Positions 31,001-41,924 of a stretch of DNA of 64,000 nucleotides are shown here, piece after piece. Position 1 is the first letter of the stretch, and every line of letters begins with the position of its first letter. The notes under the pieces are model-generated. The model was not told where the DNA came from, searched no databases, and saw only the letters and a list, made by a program, of their open reading frames with translations. Position numbers and translations under genes: made by a program. The stretch spans positions 3,132,963 to 3,196,962 of the forward strand of contig NC_087382.1 of the NCBI RefSeq assembly GCF_963675165.1, in the 5' to 3' direction. Origin of the DNA: Halichondria panicea. Lineage: Eukaryota > Porifera > Demospongiae > Suberitida > Halichondriidae.

Positions 31001-32579
31001 TACACTTGACTATTGCGTGCAAAAACCAGTCAACATCAGTCTAAGTAACCCTGACGAACAGTGTGCTTACAATCGAAGTGGTGTCTTGTGTGGAGAATGT
31101 GAACCAGGACACAGTCTTGTGTTGGCTACGTCGAACTGTAAAGAATGCTCTAATCTTTACCTTCTTCTACTAATACCATTTGCACTGGCAGGCATATTGC
31201 TAGTTGTTTTAATTCTCGTGCTCAAAATCACTATAGCAACTGGAAATATTCATGGCCTCATATTTTATGCCAACATAGTAGCTGCTAATAGAGTAATTTT
31301 CTTTTCTAGTTTAAACAACTTTTTAACAGTTTTCGTATCATGGGTGAATCTTGACTTAGGAATCGAGACATGCTTTTACAATGGAATGAACTCTCAAAGA
31401 AAAGTGCTCCTTCAACTTGTCTTTCCCGCTTACTTGTTTCTTCTAATGTTTTTTATTATTATTTTAAGCAAATATTTTGACTCATTTGCAAAGCTCCTCT
31501 CCAACAGGAACCCAGTTGCTGCCTTAGGCACACTCGTCCTACTCTCTTACTCCAAACTCTTACGGTTTGTCATTGCTGCATTGCAACACAGGGTCTTGGA
31601 CTATCCTGATGGTACAAGTGATATAGTTTGGTTGTTTGATGGCAATGTACAATATTTCGCTCGTAATCACCTCCCTCGGTTTGTTGCTGCAGCCATAATC
31701 CTCTTTGCCGGTGGGTTGTTCACTGTACTGCTCTTCTTTGGACAATGGTTTCCACGCTGTTCCAAGGTTATGATATGGACCAAGAATACAAAGTACACTG
31801 GCTTCATGGATGCATACCATGCTCCATTCACTCCCAAGCATCGCTACTGGGTAGGACTGCTTCTCTTTGCTCTAATTATTCATAATCTAGTAGCTGCCAT
31901 GGCTCTCGATACTTACCTCCCTATTCTATCAGCTGGAGTTCTATCAGTTGGACTGATTGTCTGGAAACTACTAAATAATCGTTTGTACAAAAGTAAGTTT
32001 TGTGATTCCCTCGAAACTCTCTATTTATTCAATGTTGCTATTCTAGCGTTTGGCACCTTCTACGTCAAAGATACAAATAAAGATCAGTCAGCACTAGCCA
32101 ATACTTCAATAGCTATATCATTCACCATATTTGTGACAACACTTTGCTGTCACTTTTACCAATTTGTACCCAAGAAGAGCAATACATGGCTGAAGATAGA
32201 AGACACCATAAGAAACTTACGAGCTGGTGCTGCAGACATGAGACTCCGACAAGCTAACAATGCCCGGGAAATGTATCAGCTGGTAGCCGATGAAAATGAT
32301 GAAGATGAATTACTCGAAGCAGTAGACGACTATGAACAAAGAGACACCTTGAACCCACCTTACACTGATGGAGCCGTGGAAGAAGCTGACCCTGATCGTT
32401 ACATCACTCCTCCCATCATCAGACCAGCCACGAGGCCGGACCAGCTGAGACTATCCTACATGGATGAACTAGCCCCCCTCACCACAGAGGACTACAGACC
32501 AGCCCCTCCTCCTCTAAGAGTCAACCATCATCCTGCTGTTACACACACAGAAATCGGCCCCATACGCAATGAAGTGTGA
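28005..32579 (+). CDS. Array gene 4: beta-helix multi-pass surface protein
   Basis: The longest copy, 1,524 residues, intron-free. Same order of domains as gene 2, with nine SVSISNSELT-type repeats (about residues 254-490). Substitutions are spread over the helix lead-in (STYLYHEYRNGT for STDLCDGYGNGT, removing one Cys) and the stalk, so it is the most diverged intact member. The LDLGIETCFYNGM loop and the tail motifs YQLV, DEDELL and NPPY are kept. One membrane segment has a P change (FVPKKSN for FVLKKSN), and one potential N-glycosylation site is lost at LKITIATG (LNITIATG elsewhere). Class A upstream region, unlike genes 2, 3 and 5. Likely a surface protein; ligand unknown. Confidence 0.85.
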   Translation: MLSRSILSWLVLLTLATVTRSEHYHIVPVNSTYLYHEYRNGTCFTLEQLVQTDLLSDGDNLTLSFLPGDHVLTEQLLIRNFSHVQITGQNTSTTVVGFHSNGAVRFVNITKLNIEHLGFIEANVEPQNSHQGLIINGANEVYIKDCYFSDFVLLNQAENHLVKITNTQTATIESTLFMNNTGRALHIEADDVYITNSVFTRNDGGAVYIQSSNALINNTELNYNSAGRGGAVEVVSSTVVITRCNFTNNKASQNGGAIHVGSGSVSISNSELTNNSADYHGGAIYVDSGSVSISNSELTNNSANDGGAIVVGSGSVSISNSELTNNRGDDTGGAISVCSGSVSISNSELTNNRVDYYGGAIYVYSGSVSISNSELTNNRADSDGGAIYVDSGSVSISNSELTNNSADYYGGAIYVYSGNVFISNSELTHNSAKYGGAILVRSGSSVSISNSELTHNKADSDGAISVYSGSSMSISNSTLTHNFAKEGGVFNVFQSSTLLIHNTNITNNMASLNISQSNVTFTGMDIVSNNGRPIYAFNSRIEFNGPTTLSNNHGVFGGAISADQSQIFINTEGVIITNNTATSGGGIFLRESILVVNVPIKIYHNTAQDGGGIYAYSSRVDFQSVQIVGAYGQRLPPNKQSEIAHNIAENGGGIHAVSSSIKLTHSYVNIDSNTANTSGGGVYLQQSSKLYLFKRDEEYRTHDRYYVKLMINNNLAQYGGGIFVADNTQRGACGGGFTEDDATHSIFAGCFIQTIKLYEFGYSDPNYFNTFMTNNMATQSGVDIYGGLLDRCTISQSAEYQISSNGSILDYINNIVNSSTELSISSRPVQVIFCKNNYSIISTRKGHTFRISVMAVDQVGNPINATIRSSVVTTSRVGRLKEGQAEQKVGNQCKELEYNVFSQDSSAQVELYAEGPCNNMGISKQLINISFELCTCPIGLQPIQSDIECKCDCDPDLQLGYQITNCFEEKETITLERNNNTWIEVINTTNKTGYVVSSCTLDYCVQKPVNISLSNPDEQCAYNRSGVLCGECEPGHSLVLATSNCKECSNLYLLLLIPFALAGILLVVLILVLKITIATGNIHGLIFYANIVAANRVIFFSSLNNFLTVFVSWVNLDLGIETCFYNGMNSQRKVLLQLVFPAYLFLLMFFIIILSKYFDSFAKLLSNRNPVAALGTLVLLSYSKLLRFVIAALQHRVLDYPDGTSDIVWLFDGNVQYFARNHLPRFVAAAIILFAGGLFTVLLFFGQWFPRCSKVMIWTKNTKYTGFMDAYHAPFTPKHRYWVGLLLFALIIHNLVAAMALDTYLPILSAGVLSVGLIVWKLLNNRLYKSKFCDSLETLYLFNVAILAFGTFYVKDTNKDQSALANTSIAISFTIFVTTLCCHFYQFVPKKSNTWLKIEDTIRNLRAGAADMRLRQANNAREMYQLVADENDEDELLEAVDDYEQRDTLNPPYTDGAVEEADPDRYITPPIIRPATRPDQLRLSYMDELAPLTTEDYRPAPPPLRVNHHPAVTHTEIGPIRNEV
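28765..29480 (+). repeat. 78-81-bp coding repeats in array gene 4
   Basis: Nine units. The two residues after GGAI show the widest range in the family (HVG, YVD, VVG, SVC, YVY, LVR). The core GTGTCCATCTCCAACAGTGA is constant in most units. Confidence 0.9.
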
Positions 32580-32869
32580 ACTGTCTTATTTAGCTGAGGT
32601 ACCTTATCATGTAAATAGCATTTGTAGGCATTGTCAGTTCCAACAGTTACTATCGTTAGCACTTGTTTATGTCACTATATAGTTTAAAGAGAGATAGGCT
32701 TTTTTGTAGATTCTTGTAGATTTATTTTTTGTAGAGATAACAAAATTTATATGGCTGTGCTATAATTATAATATTTGATTCACACATAATTATCACGTTA
32801 CCAAGAGATTACATTCATGAGGTCAATTACCAAACAGTAACCACAATATGTAAGTGTATTAGTTTAAAT
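32580..32869. other. 3' flank of array gene 4
   Basis: Shared AT-rich tail with GTAGATTCTTGTAGATTTAT. No coding signal. Confidence 0.45.
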
Positions 32870-33045
32870 GTACATTCCAGAGTTAATTTCTCACCATTGC
32901 CTGTTCCTTCCAGAATCTCGATCCTTGCCACCGTTTTAGACGTCGCACGCTCACTTGATAAACTTCTTCATCATCACTTTCCGTGTTTGAAGAGTCCATG
33001 AAATCTGCAAATATACAATCACACAGTTCTCATCTGTCAATACTA
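32870..33045 (-). pseudogene. PIKfyve large-exon fragment (parent 49,935-50,112)
   Basis: As at 7,082, including MDSSNTESDDEE. A 1-bp loss in the T-run (CCGTTTTAGA) shifts the frame. Confidence 0.75.
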
Positions 33046-33189
33046 ACAATTCAACCAAGTGTTGTCCTCAAGAGGTCCACATACATATATACATGCACAC
33101 AATTGATAACAATGGTACTGCTGCATGTATCTAACAGTAGTAGCACCAGGTCTGGCAGATTATGTGAGCATAACTTTCCATGCATTCCA

Positions 33190-33490
33190 CATGCAAACAA
33201 GTTATAAGTGAAGTACATTATAATAATCAGTACAAGCAGTTGTACATTACAAGCTTTAGCTGAGCTACAGTACATCACCTTGAACACACTCTAAACAACA
33301 AGCTAAGGTCAGGAAGTAGATAATAATTATAACTAACATACTTTTTCAATACAATTTCTCTGCATAGTATCTAGTATATATGTACAGGTACAGCTGAGGG
33401 AGCCTGGCTGGCCTGAGGCATCTTCAGACATATAATTATAATTATGGATCTATAGACATGCAAGGGGGGAGGGGCTCATGTGATGTCTGA
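33190..33490. other. Copy of PIKfyve-NSF intergenic DNA
   Basis: Both blocks are present, as at 7,410-7,715 (ACAAGCAGTTGTACATTACA; ACAGCTGAGGGAGCCTGGCT; GGGGGGAGGGGCTCATG). Confidence 0.6.
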
Positions 33491-33690
33491 TCCCATTGTG
33501 TTTTAACATGCATGCAGACAATAGTGTTTCAATTCAGCAACAAAAGCACTGACAGCACATTTCTATCAACATTTCAGAAATAACAATTGAAGACAGAGAA
33601 CATAGTCACATTACAGTGATGCTTTGAGCAATAAAAACAAAATCACGACGGAGACATGACACACATAATTATAATAATTTTAATACAATG

Positions 33691-34524
33691 CTAGTACTTG
33701 ACGTCTGCACCCAGCCCTGTCCATTTATCAGGCACTACAGTGAAATATTTGTCCATTGCCTCGCAGAATCTCTTATGGTAGAGTTCAGGGTACACGACAG
33801 TTGGTAGCGTCTTCCCAGCTGTCTTCTTGAGGAACATTTCCACCCTCTTATCCAGCGTAAAGGTACGGATATAGTTTGTTGGGGAGGGAGAAAGAATAAT
33901 TATATGATCAGAAAATTAATACACTTGACGTTCACAACTATTAAATTGATGAACGGATTGCAACTCGTGATTAAAGTTATAAGACATCTTTAATTCAAAA
34001 AGAATATTACAAACAATCTTCATGGCACAATCACAATCAACAAACGTCGAGAGGAACTGAACGACGTAGCTTGTTGTTTTACAAGCCACACACTTCCCTA
34101 CCCCCTCACAAGCTTACCAATAATTCCAACGACAAGTTCTCCCGTAGAGTCATCGATGCAAGTGATTAGAGAGAGTAGTCCATGATGGCGTTCTGTGCCA
34201 GGAACTCAGTGTCGGCTAGTATGGCCTGCATCAGTACACACTTGGAGTGGGGGTACACGTACACTGGGTTGCAGCAAATTGCTGGAGGGGGAGAACAAGT
34301 TATTAATAATATACTATAGGACTCGGACACTTGCTATACTTGAGATACTACAGCAGTGATTTCATGCAAGCTTCTCGTGTGCTACTAAATCAGCTGACAG
34401 TTAGTTTAAATAAGTATCACGTACATTGAAGGTAGTTCTCATCCAACAGTACGTCCCCACTGCTCTCTTTAGATGGATCAATGAATCGACTTCTCATGGA
34501 GCCCTTCAAATCGAACACCTTGTT
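33691..34524 (-). pseudogene. PIKfyve last exons, broken copy
   Basis: Last exon 33,691-33,875, next 34,118-34,281, and half of the third 34,425-34,524. The acceptor before the last exon is mutated from AG to AA (TTTGTTGGGG on the plus strand), and a 2-bp insertion (GATTAGAGAGAGTAG) frameshifts the MDYSLL exon. Clearly non-functional. Confidence 0.85.
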
Positions 34525-34724
34525 TATAACGACATGACACATACTGATGACATGAAATGTATGATTGGTTCCAAAATTATAAGAGTCAATGCAGTACGTT
34601 GTTAATTGGGAGTATCTTGTTTCAATAAACTGACATGTAATAGTATATATCTCACGATGTGGGAGTCTCAATACTTTTAAACAGGATACTCTGGACTCTA
34701 TATTTAGAGGAACCACACAGCAAG

Positions 34725-34890
34725 TACTGAGTCTACCTCAAAACAGGGAGAGGTGGTTGAATAATTATACAAGAGCAGTTGCATGCATGTGGAAAATAGC
34801 AAAAGTGTAGTGAAACAAAAAAAAGTGACATCCGTTAAACGTGAGTTGAAGACTATAATCTGCACTATAGACAATTTAACTTTACAGCCG
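34725..34890 (+). promoter_or_regulatory. Orphan copy of the array promoter region
   Basis: Same blocks as at 8,880 and 16,560, again followed by the 43-bp minisatellite. Confidence 0.45.
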
Positions 34891-34904
34891 AAACCAGCTA
34901 TATA

Positions 34905-35280
34905 TACTAACCTCAATCCAAGGCCTGTGAAGGAGGCTAGCTTTATATACTAGCCTCAATCCAAGGCCTGTGAAGTATATATACTAACCTCAATCCAAGG
35001 CCTGTGAAGGAGGCTAGCTTTATATACTAGCCTCAATCCAAGGCCTGTGAAGGAGGCTAGCTTTATATACTAACCTCAATCCAAGGCATGTGAAGGAGGC
35101 TAGCTTTATATACTAGCCTCAATCCAAGGCCTGTGAAGGAGGCTAGCTTTATATATATACTAGCCTCAATCCAAGGCCTGTGAAGTATATATACTAGCCT
35201 CAATCCAAGGCCTGTGAAGGAGGCTAGCTTTATATACTAGCCTCAATCCAAGGTCTGTGAAGGAGGCTAGCTTTAATATA
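34905..35280. repeat. ~43-bp minisatellite, about nine units
   Basis: Same unit as at 16,743 (CTCAATCCAAGGCCTGTGAA), with two shortened units that lack GGAGGCTAGCTT. Confidence 0.95.
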
Positions 35281-35334
35281 TATAGATTAGTGGAATCGTA
35301 GTGATACATATATTATACATACAGTAATAGATAT

Positions 35335-35540
35335 GTGTACATGCATGCAGTTAATAAATAGAGGGTCTCACAGGTAGACAGGCTGTTATATTATACGTTG
35401 TAATAATTATAGTCCCACTGTGGGGGGTCTGTACTCACCAGGGGGGCACAGGAGTTCAGATACTTGAGTCCATCATGTAATGTGTTACTGAACAGGAGAT
35501 GCCTTGATACTTAATTGGGTCAAAACAATCCAACTGCTAC
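35335..35540 (-). pseudogene. PIKfyve exon fragment (parent 49,600-49,810)
   Basis: As at 9,230 and 17,340, upstream of array gene 5. The match reaches ATTACGTATATGCACC at 35,577. Confidence 0.75.
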
Positions 35541-35679
35541 AGGGAAAAATCAAAACATCAACAATTGCTTTGCATAATTACGTATATGCACCTATTAAAA
35601 GAATTTTATTAAAAGGATTGCTCATATCTAAGTAGGACAAGTTAAATCTGGAAAGCCCTAGGGTATTATATGTGCATAT

Positions 35680-35725
35680 CATGGCCAAACTGGGTATTTT
35701 CCGGAAAACACCCAGTTTGGCCATG
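35680..35725. repeat. 46-bp near-perfect palindrome
   Basis: Arms CATGGCCAAACTGGGT and ACCCAGTTTGGCCATG are exact reverse complements around TATTTTCCGGAAAAC. The copy near 9,595-9,629 has lost its left arm. Confidence 0.85.
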
Positions 35726-35955
35726 ATAATTATGTACCTACATATATCGTTGACATAATTAGAGAATTTAGAGGTCCAGCTGTAGGGAGTATATCCTGAT
35801 TTGGAAACTTAGTACAGATACCAGGAATGCATGAATAGGAGTATCTGACTCCCACGTACTTTTATAGACAATGCGCAAGTGTAGATTGTTCAGTAGCTGC
35901 GTCATACTTACGTAGTTATCACAGAGTATATGAATACACTTATGGTGAAATTCAC

Positions 35956-36071
35956 CTGACATCACAAGAGTGTCTGTTGACAGTGTGTAATGTGAATACA
36001 CGCATCGTGTTACATTTCCTACTTCACAGTTTATACAACTACAAGTATTTGTGACGTAGCAAGAGAAAAGC
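35956..36071 (-). pseudogene. Exon A of the unidentified gene, broken copy
   Basis: Matches 10,003-10,110 but has an 8-bp insertion, and exon B is deleted (DNA between about 35,880 and 35,890). Confidence 0.5.
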
Positions 36072-36118
36072 CTGGAATGGAATGTGTTTGACACATAATA
36101 TTATAGTGATAATACCTT

Positions 36119-36575
36119 TGTTACTATTATAAACGGGTACTAATTTTAGCGAATTTGCTAAATGAATTATAGAGACTGAGATCTACGGCATGTACAAGAA
36201 AGAGGAGAATATAATTATGATTTAAATAATACAGCTAGTGAATGTCAGCAGCACGTGTGTTACATGCACATGTAGGATATACCTGGGCCCTTGAAATTAA
36301 GTACGTGCTAATAATAAAACGCTAAAATTACGAATTCATAAAAAAAAATAAAACATTTCTTTTTTCTAATGTACTTTTGAGAGTATGCTAAGCAAGCTAG
36401 CCCTTTTTTCATCTGTATCTGACTCTAAACTTTCCATTCAACCTTAAAACTCATACTTATACATCTTTTGACAAATACTGTGCTAATGAATTTGCTACAA
36501 ATCCGCCAAATTAGTACCCTAAAAACAGAGAAAATCTGAAAACACTAAAATTACTACCCGTCTATAATAGTAACA
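36119..36575. mobile_element. MITE-like element, copy before gene 5
   Basis: Same ends as 10,155-10,561. It carries extra DNA near 36,140-36,150 and 36,405-36,440 that is absent from the other copies. Confidence 0.6.
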
Positions 36576-36669
36576 TTCAGGTACTCCTATATTCGTGCAC
36601 TCCTGTATAGATATACATCTCTATATACCATACTTCAATTCTAGGTGTGAAAGAGCGCTTGTTGACTAT

Positions 36670-36817
36670 TGCAAAAGTATAGTGAAACAAAAAAGCGTGC
36701 AACATCCATTAAATAGTGCATGAGTTGATAATCTGCACTAGACGGTGTGCAACTATTTAGACATTTGCTAAATATAAAATTAATAATAATTATAGTAACT
36801 ATCATACAACCTCAGAT
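36670..36817 (+). promoter_or_regulatory. Upstream region of array gene 5 (class B)
   Basis: Nearly identical to the regions before genes 2 and 3. Confidence 0.5.
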
Positions 36818-39800
36818 ATGCTGTCTAGAAGTATTCTCAGCTGGTTAGTGCTGCTGAACCTAGCTACTGTTACCAGGAGTGAGCACTATCACATTGTGCC
36901 AGTGGATTCAACCGACTTGTGTGACGGATATGGAAATGGAACTTGTTTCACTCTCGAGCAGCTTGTTCAAACAGACCTGTTATCTGATGGAGACAATCTC
37001 ACCTTGAGCTTTCTACCTGGAGATCATGTGTTAACTGAGCAGTTACTGATTCGTAACTTTTCACATGTGCAAATCACCGGCCAGAACACAAGTACAACTG
37101 TAGTTGGATTCCATAGCAACGGTGCGATACGTTTTGTTAGTATTACCAAATTGAATATTGAATGCTTGGATTTCGTTGAACCAAATGTTGGACCACAAAA
37201 CTCACATCAAGGCTTGATCATTGATGGTGCCAATGATGTGTACATCAAAGACTGCTACTTTTCGGACTTTGTATTAGTCAATCAGGCGGAAAACCACATA
37301 GTTAAGATTGTTAATACTCAAACTGCAACAATTGAGAGCACTCTCTTTATGAACAACATTGGTCGGGCACTGCACGTTGAGGCTGATGATGTGTACATAA
37401 CAAATAGTGAGTTCACTAGAAATGATGGAGGTGCAGTTTACATTAAATCAAACAACGCACTGATCAACAACACAGAGTTCAACTATAACAGTGCTGAGAG
37501 CGGAGGAGCAGTAGAAGTGGTATCTGGTGCTGTAGTGATCACTTGGTGTAAGTTCACAAATAACAAAGCTTCTCAGAATGGTGGAACGATTCATGTTGGC
37601 TCAGGCAGTGTGTCCATCTCCAACAGTGAGCTGACAAACAACAGTGCTGACTCTCGTGGAGCGATTCATGTTTACTCAGGCAGTGTGTCCATCTCCAACA
37701 GTGAGCTGACAAACAACAGTGCTGACTCTGGTGGAGCGATTTATGTTGGCTCAGGCAGTGTATCCATGTCCAACAGTGAGCTGACAAACAACAGTGCTGA
37801 CTCTCGTGGAGCGATTTATGTTGGCTCAGGCAGTGTGTCCATCTCCAACAGTGAGCTGACACACAACAGAGCTGACTATAAAGGTGGAGCGATTCATGTT
37901 GACTCAGGTAGTGTGTCCATCTCCAACAGTGAGCTGACACACAACAGAGCTGACTATAAAGGTGGAGCGATTCATGTTTACTCAGGTAGTGTGTCCATCT
38001 CCAATAGTGAGCTGACAAGCAACAGTGCCAGCTATAAAGGTGGAGCGATTAGTGTTGGCTCAGGTAGTAGTGTGTCCATCTCTAACAGTGAGCTGACAAG
38101 CAACAGTGCTGGCTATAAAGGTGGAGCGATTAGTGTTGGCTCAGGTAGAAGTGTGTCCATCTCCAACAGTGAGCTGACACACAACAGTGCTGTCTATGAT
38201 GGTGGAGCGATTGTTGTTCTCTCAGGTAGTAGTGTGTCCATCTCCAACACTAACATTACTAATAACATGGCCAGTTTGAACATTTTGCAATCAAACGTAA
38301 CATTCACTGGAATGAATGTTGTCAGTAACAATGGTCGTCCCATTTATGCTTTCAATAGTCGAATCGAGTTTAATGGACCTACAACACTGAGTAACAATCA
38401 TGGTGTGTTTGGTGGAGCTATCAGCGCTGACCAGAGTCAAATATTCATTAACACAGAAGGAGTTATCATCACCAACAACACAGCTACCTACGGAGGAGGG
38501 ATATTTCTGAGAGAGAGTACACTCGTTGTAAATGTGCCAATAAAGATCTATCACAACACAGCACAGGATGGTGGAGGGATTTATGCATATTCCAGTAGAG
38601 TTGAGTTCCAATCAGTGCAGATGGTAGGTGCATATGGTTATCCACTTCCTCCAAATAAACAGAGTGAGATTGCTCACAACATTGCTGAGAATGGTGGAGG
38701 TATACATGCAGTATCTTCAACTATTAAACTAACTCAATCACATGTCAACATTGACTCAAACACAGCTAACACAAGTGGAGGTGGAGTGTATCTACAGCAA
38801 AGTTCGAAACTGTACCTATTTAAAACGAATAAAGAAAATAAGACTCAGGATCGATATGTTAAGTTAATAATAAGGGGGAATATTTGTGGCAGATAACACA
38901 CAGAGTGGTGCCTGCAGAAGAGGGGCCACAGAAGATGATGCAACTCGAACTATTTTTGCTGACTGCTTCATTCAAACAATTAAACTGTATGAGTCCGGCT
39001 TGAATGAGTCCCGCTCTGATTTAAACTATTTCAACACATTCATGACTGACAACACGGCTACGCGGTCAGGAGCAAACATCTACGGAGGTCTGTTGGACAG
39101 GTGTACAGTAAGTCAAAATGCTGAATATGAATCTTCAAACGAATTGGACTACATAAAAAAAACTGTCAATTCCTCCATCGAGCCACTATCAATCTCCTCT
39201 AGGCCTGTTCAAGTAATTTTGTGCAACTATTCACAATATGACTATGGTTCTACAAAAAAAGGACACACATTTACAATCAGTGTTATGGCTGTTGACCAAG
39301 TTGGAAATCCAATGAATGCCACAATTCGCAGTTCTGTTGTCAGTGAGAGTGGACGTGATCGTTTCAAAGAAGGACAGGCAAAACATGAAATTGGCAATCA
39401 GTGCACAGAATTAGAGTACAATGTATTCTCACAAGACAGCTCCGCTCAAGTAGAACTCTATGCCGAGGGTCCATGCAACAATATGGGAATTTCAAAACAA
39501 CTTATCAATATTTCTTTTGAACTCTGCACATGCCCTAGTGGACTCAAACCAATTCAGTCCGATATTGAGTGCAAGTGTGACTGTGATCCAGATTTGCAAC
39601 AAGGATATCAGATAACAAACTGTTCTGAGGAAAATGGGACCATAAAGCTGGAAAGTGATAACAACATATGGATAGAAGTCATAAATACCACCAACAAAAC
39701 ATGGTATGTCGTTAGCAACTGTACATTTGACTATTGCGTACAAAAACCATTCAACATTAGTCTAAGCAACCCTGACAAACAGTGTGCCTACAATCGAAGA

Positions 39801-41300
39801 GGTGTCTTGTGTGGAGAATGTGAACCAGGACTCAGTCTTGTGTTGGCTACGTCAAACTGTAAAGAATGCTCTCATCTTTACCTTCTTCTACTAATACCAT
39901 TTGCGCTGGCTGGCATATTGCTAGTTGCTTTAATTCTCGTGCTCAACATCACTATAGCAACTGGAAATATTCATGGCCTCATATTTTACGCCAACATAGT
40001 AGCTGCTAATAGAGCAATTTTCTTTTCTAGTTTAAACAACTTTTTAACAGTTTTCGTATCATGGGTGAATCTTGACTTAGGAATCGAGACATGCTTTTAC
40101 AATGGAATGAACTCTCAAGGAAAAGTGCTCCTTCAACTTGTCTTTCCCGCTTACTTGTTTCTTCTAATGTTTTTTATTATCATTTTAAGCAAATATTTTG
40201 ACTCATTTGCAAAGCTCCTCTCCAACAGGAACCCAGTTGCTGCCTTAGGCACACTCGTCCTACTCTCTTACTCCAAACTCTTACGGTTTGTCATTGCTGC
40301 ATTGCAACACAGGGTCTTGGACTATCCTGATGGTAAAAGTGATATAGTTTGGTTGTTTGATGGCAATGTACAATATTTCGCTCGCGATCACCTCCCTCGG
40401 TTTGTTGCTGCAGCCATAATCCTCTTTGCCGGTGGATTGTTCACTGTACTGCTCTTCTTTGGACAATGGTTTCCACGCTGTTCCAAGGTTATGATATGGA
40501 CCAAGAATACAAAGTACACTGGCTTCATGGATGCATACCATGCTCCATTCACTCCCAAACATCGCTACTGGGTGGGACTGCTTCTCTTTGCTCTAATTAT
40601 TCATAATCTAGTAGCTGCCATGGCTCTCAACACTTACCTCCCTATTCTGTCAGCTGGAGTTCTATCAGTTGGACTGATTGTCTGGAAACTACTAAATAAT
40701 CGTTTGTACAAAAGTAAGTTTTGTGATTCCCTCGAAACTCTCTATCTATTCAATGTTTTTATTCTTTCATTTGGCACCTCTTATGTCAAAGATACAAATA
40801 AAGATCAGTCAGCACTAGCCAATACTTCAATGGCTATATCATTCACCTTATTTGTGACAACACTTTGCTATCACTTTTACCAATTCGTACTCAAGAAGAG
40901 CAATACATGGCTGAAGATAGAAGACACCATAAAAAACTTACGAGCTGGTGCTGCAGACATGAGACTCCGACGAGCTAACAATGCCCGGGAAATGTATCAG
41001 CTGATAGCTGATGAAAATGATGAAGATGAATTACTCGAAGCAGTAGACGACTATGAACAAAGAGACGCCTTGAACCTACCTTACACTGATGGAGCCGTGG
41101 AAGAAGCTGACCCTGATCGCTACATCACTCCTCCCATCATCAGACCAGCCACGAGGCCGGACCAGCTGAGACTATCCTACATGGATGAACTAGCCCCCCT
41201 CACCACAGAGGACTACAGACCAGCCCCTCCTCCTCTAAGAGTCAACCATCGTCTTGCTGTTACACACAAAGAAATCGGCCCCATACGCAATGAAGTGTGA
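36818..41300 (+). pseudogene. Array gene 5: frameshifted beta-helix membrane protein
   Basis: Same start and domain order as gene 3, with eight full SVSISNSELT repeats and one partial. Near 38,870 a net 23-bp deletion relative to gene 3 (the DNA for NNLAQYG) shifts the frame, so translation from the start stops after about 692 residues, before the stalk and membrane part. The second half stays open to 41,300 with stalk, about nine membrane segments and tail. The tail has NLPY instead of NPPY, removing the NPxY motif, and K for T near the end. A secreted beta-helix from the first frame is conceivable. Otherwise a young pseudogene, or an assembly error at one site. Confidence 0.8.
37585..38260 (+). 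repeat. 78-81-bp coding repeats in array gene 5
   Basis: Eight full units and one partial. Three of the early units have lost one Gly of the GG pair (SRGAI, SGGAI, SRGAI), unlike the other genes. Confidence 0.9.
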
Positions 41301-41559
41301 ATTGTTTTATTTATTTTGTTAGTTCCAACAGTTACTGTCGTTAGCACTTGTTTATGTCACTATAGTTTAAAGAGAGATAGGCTTTTTTGTAGATTCTTAT
41401 AGATTTATTTTTTGTAGAGATAACACAATTTAATGGTTGTGGTATGAATTGTTAATATTCGATTCACACATAATTATCTACGCTACCAATAGTCTATTAC
41501 ATTCATGAGGTCAATTACCAAAGAGTAAAACCATACTATGTAGGTATATAGTTGAAATG
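41301..41559. other. 3' flank of array gene 5
   Basis: Shared AT-rich tail. About 40 bp just after the stop codon is deleted compared with gene 3. Confidence 0.45.
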
Positions 41560-41745
41560 AACTCCAGAGTTAATTTCTCACCATTGCCTGTTCCTCCAGA
41601 ATCTCGATCTTTGCCACCGTTTTTAGACATGGCACACGCTCACTTGATAAGCTTCTTCATCGTCACTTAATTTCTGTGCGCTTAAAGAGTCTATGATATC
41701 TGCAAATATATACAATCACTCAGTTCTCATCTGTCAATACTAACA
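41560..41745 (-). pseudogene. PIKfyve large-exon fragment (parent 49,935-50,112)
   Basis: As at 7,082, more diverged (ATGGCACACGCTC, several indels). It lies only about 600 bp downstream of the end of the true PIKfyve gene. Confidence 0.75.
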
Positions 41746-41924
41746 ATTCAACCAAGTGTTGTCCTCAAGAGGTCTACATGCATACATGCATGCACACAAA
41801 AATGGTACTGCTGCTGTAACCGTATAGTAGTGCCATGCAAGTCTGGCAGATTATGTGAGCATAACTTTCATGCATTCCACATGCAAACAAATCTATTGTT
41901 AAAGTAAAGTAATCAGTACAAGCA

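Noticed and set aside
37554-38018. Minus-strand repetitive frame (SAHCWRWTH units)
   Set aside because: Antisense reading of the 78-bp coding repeats.
38860-38900. Short intron explaining the frame change in gene 5
   Set aside because: The difference from gene 3 is a net loss of 23 bp, not an insertion, and there is no GT-AG pair.
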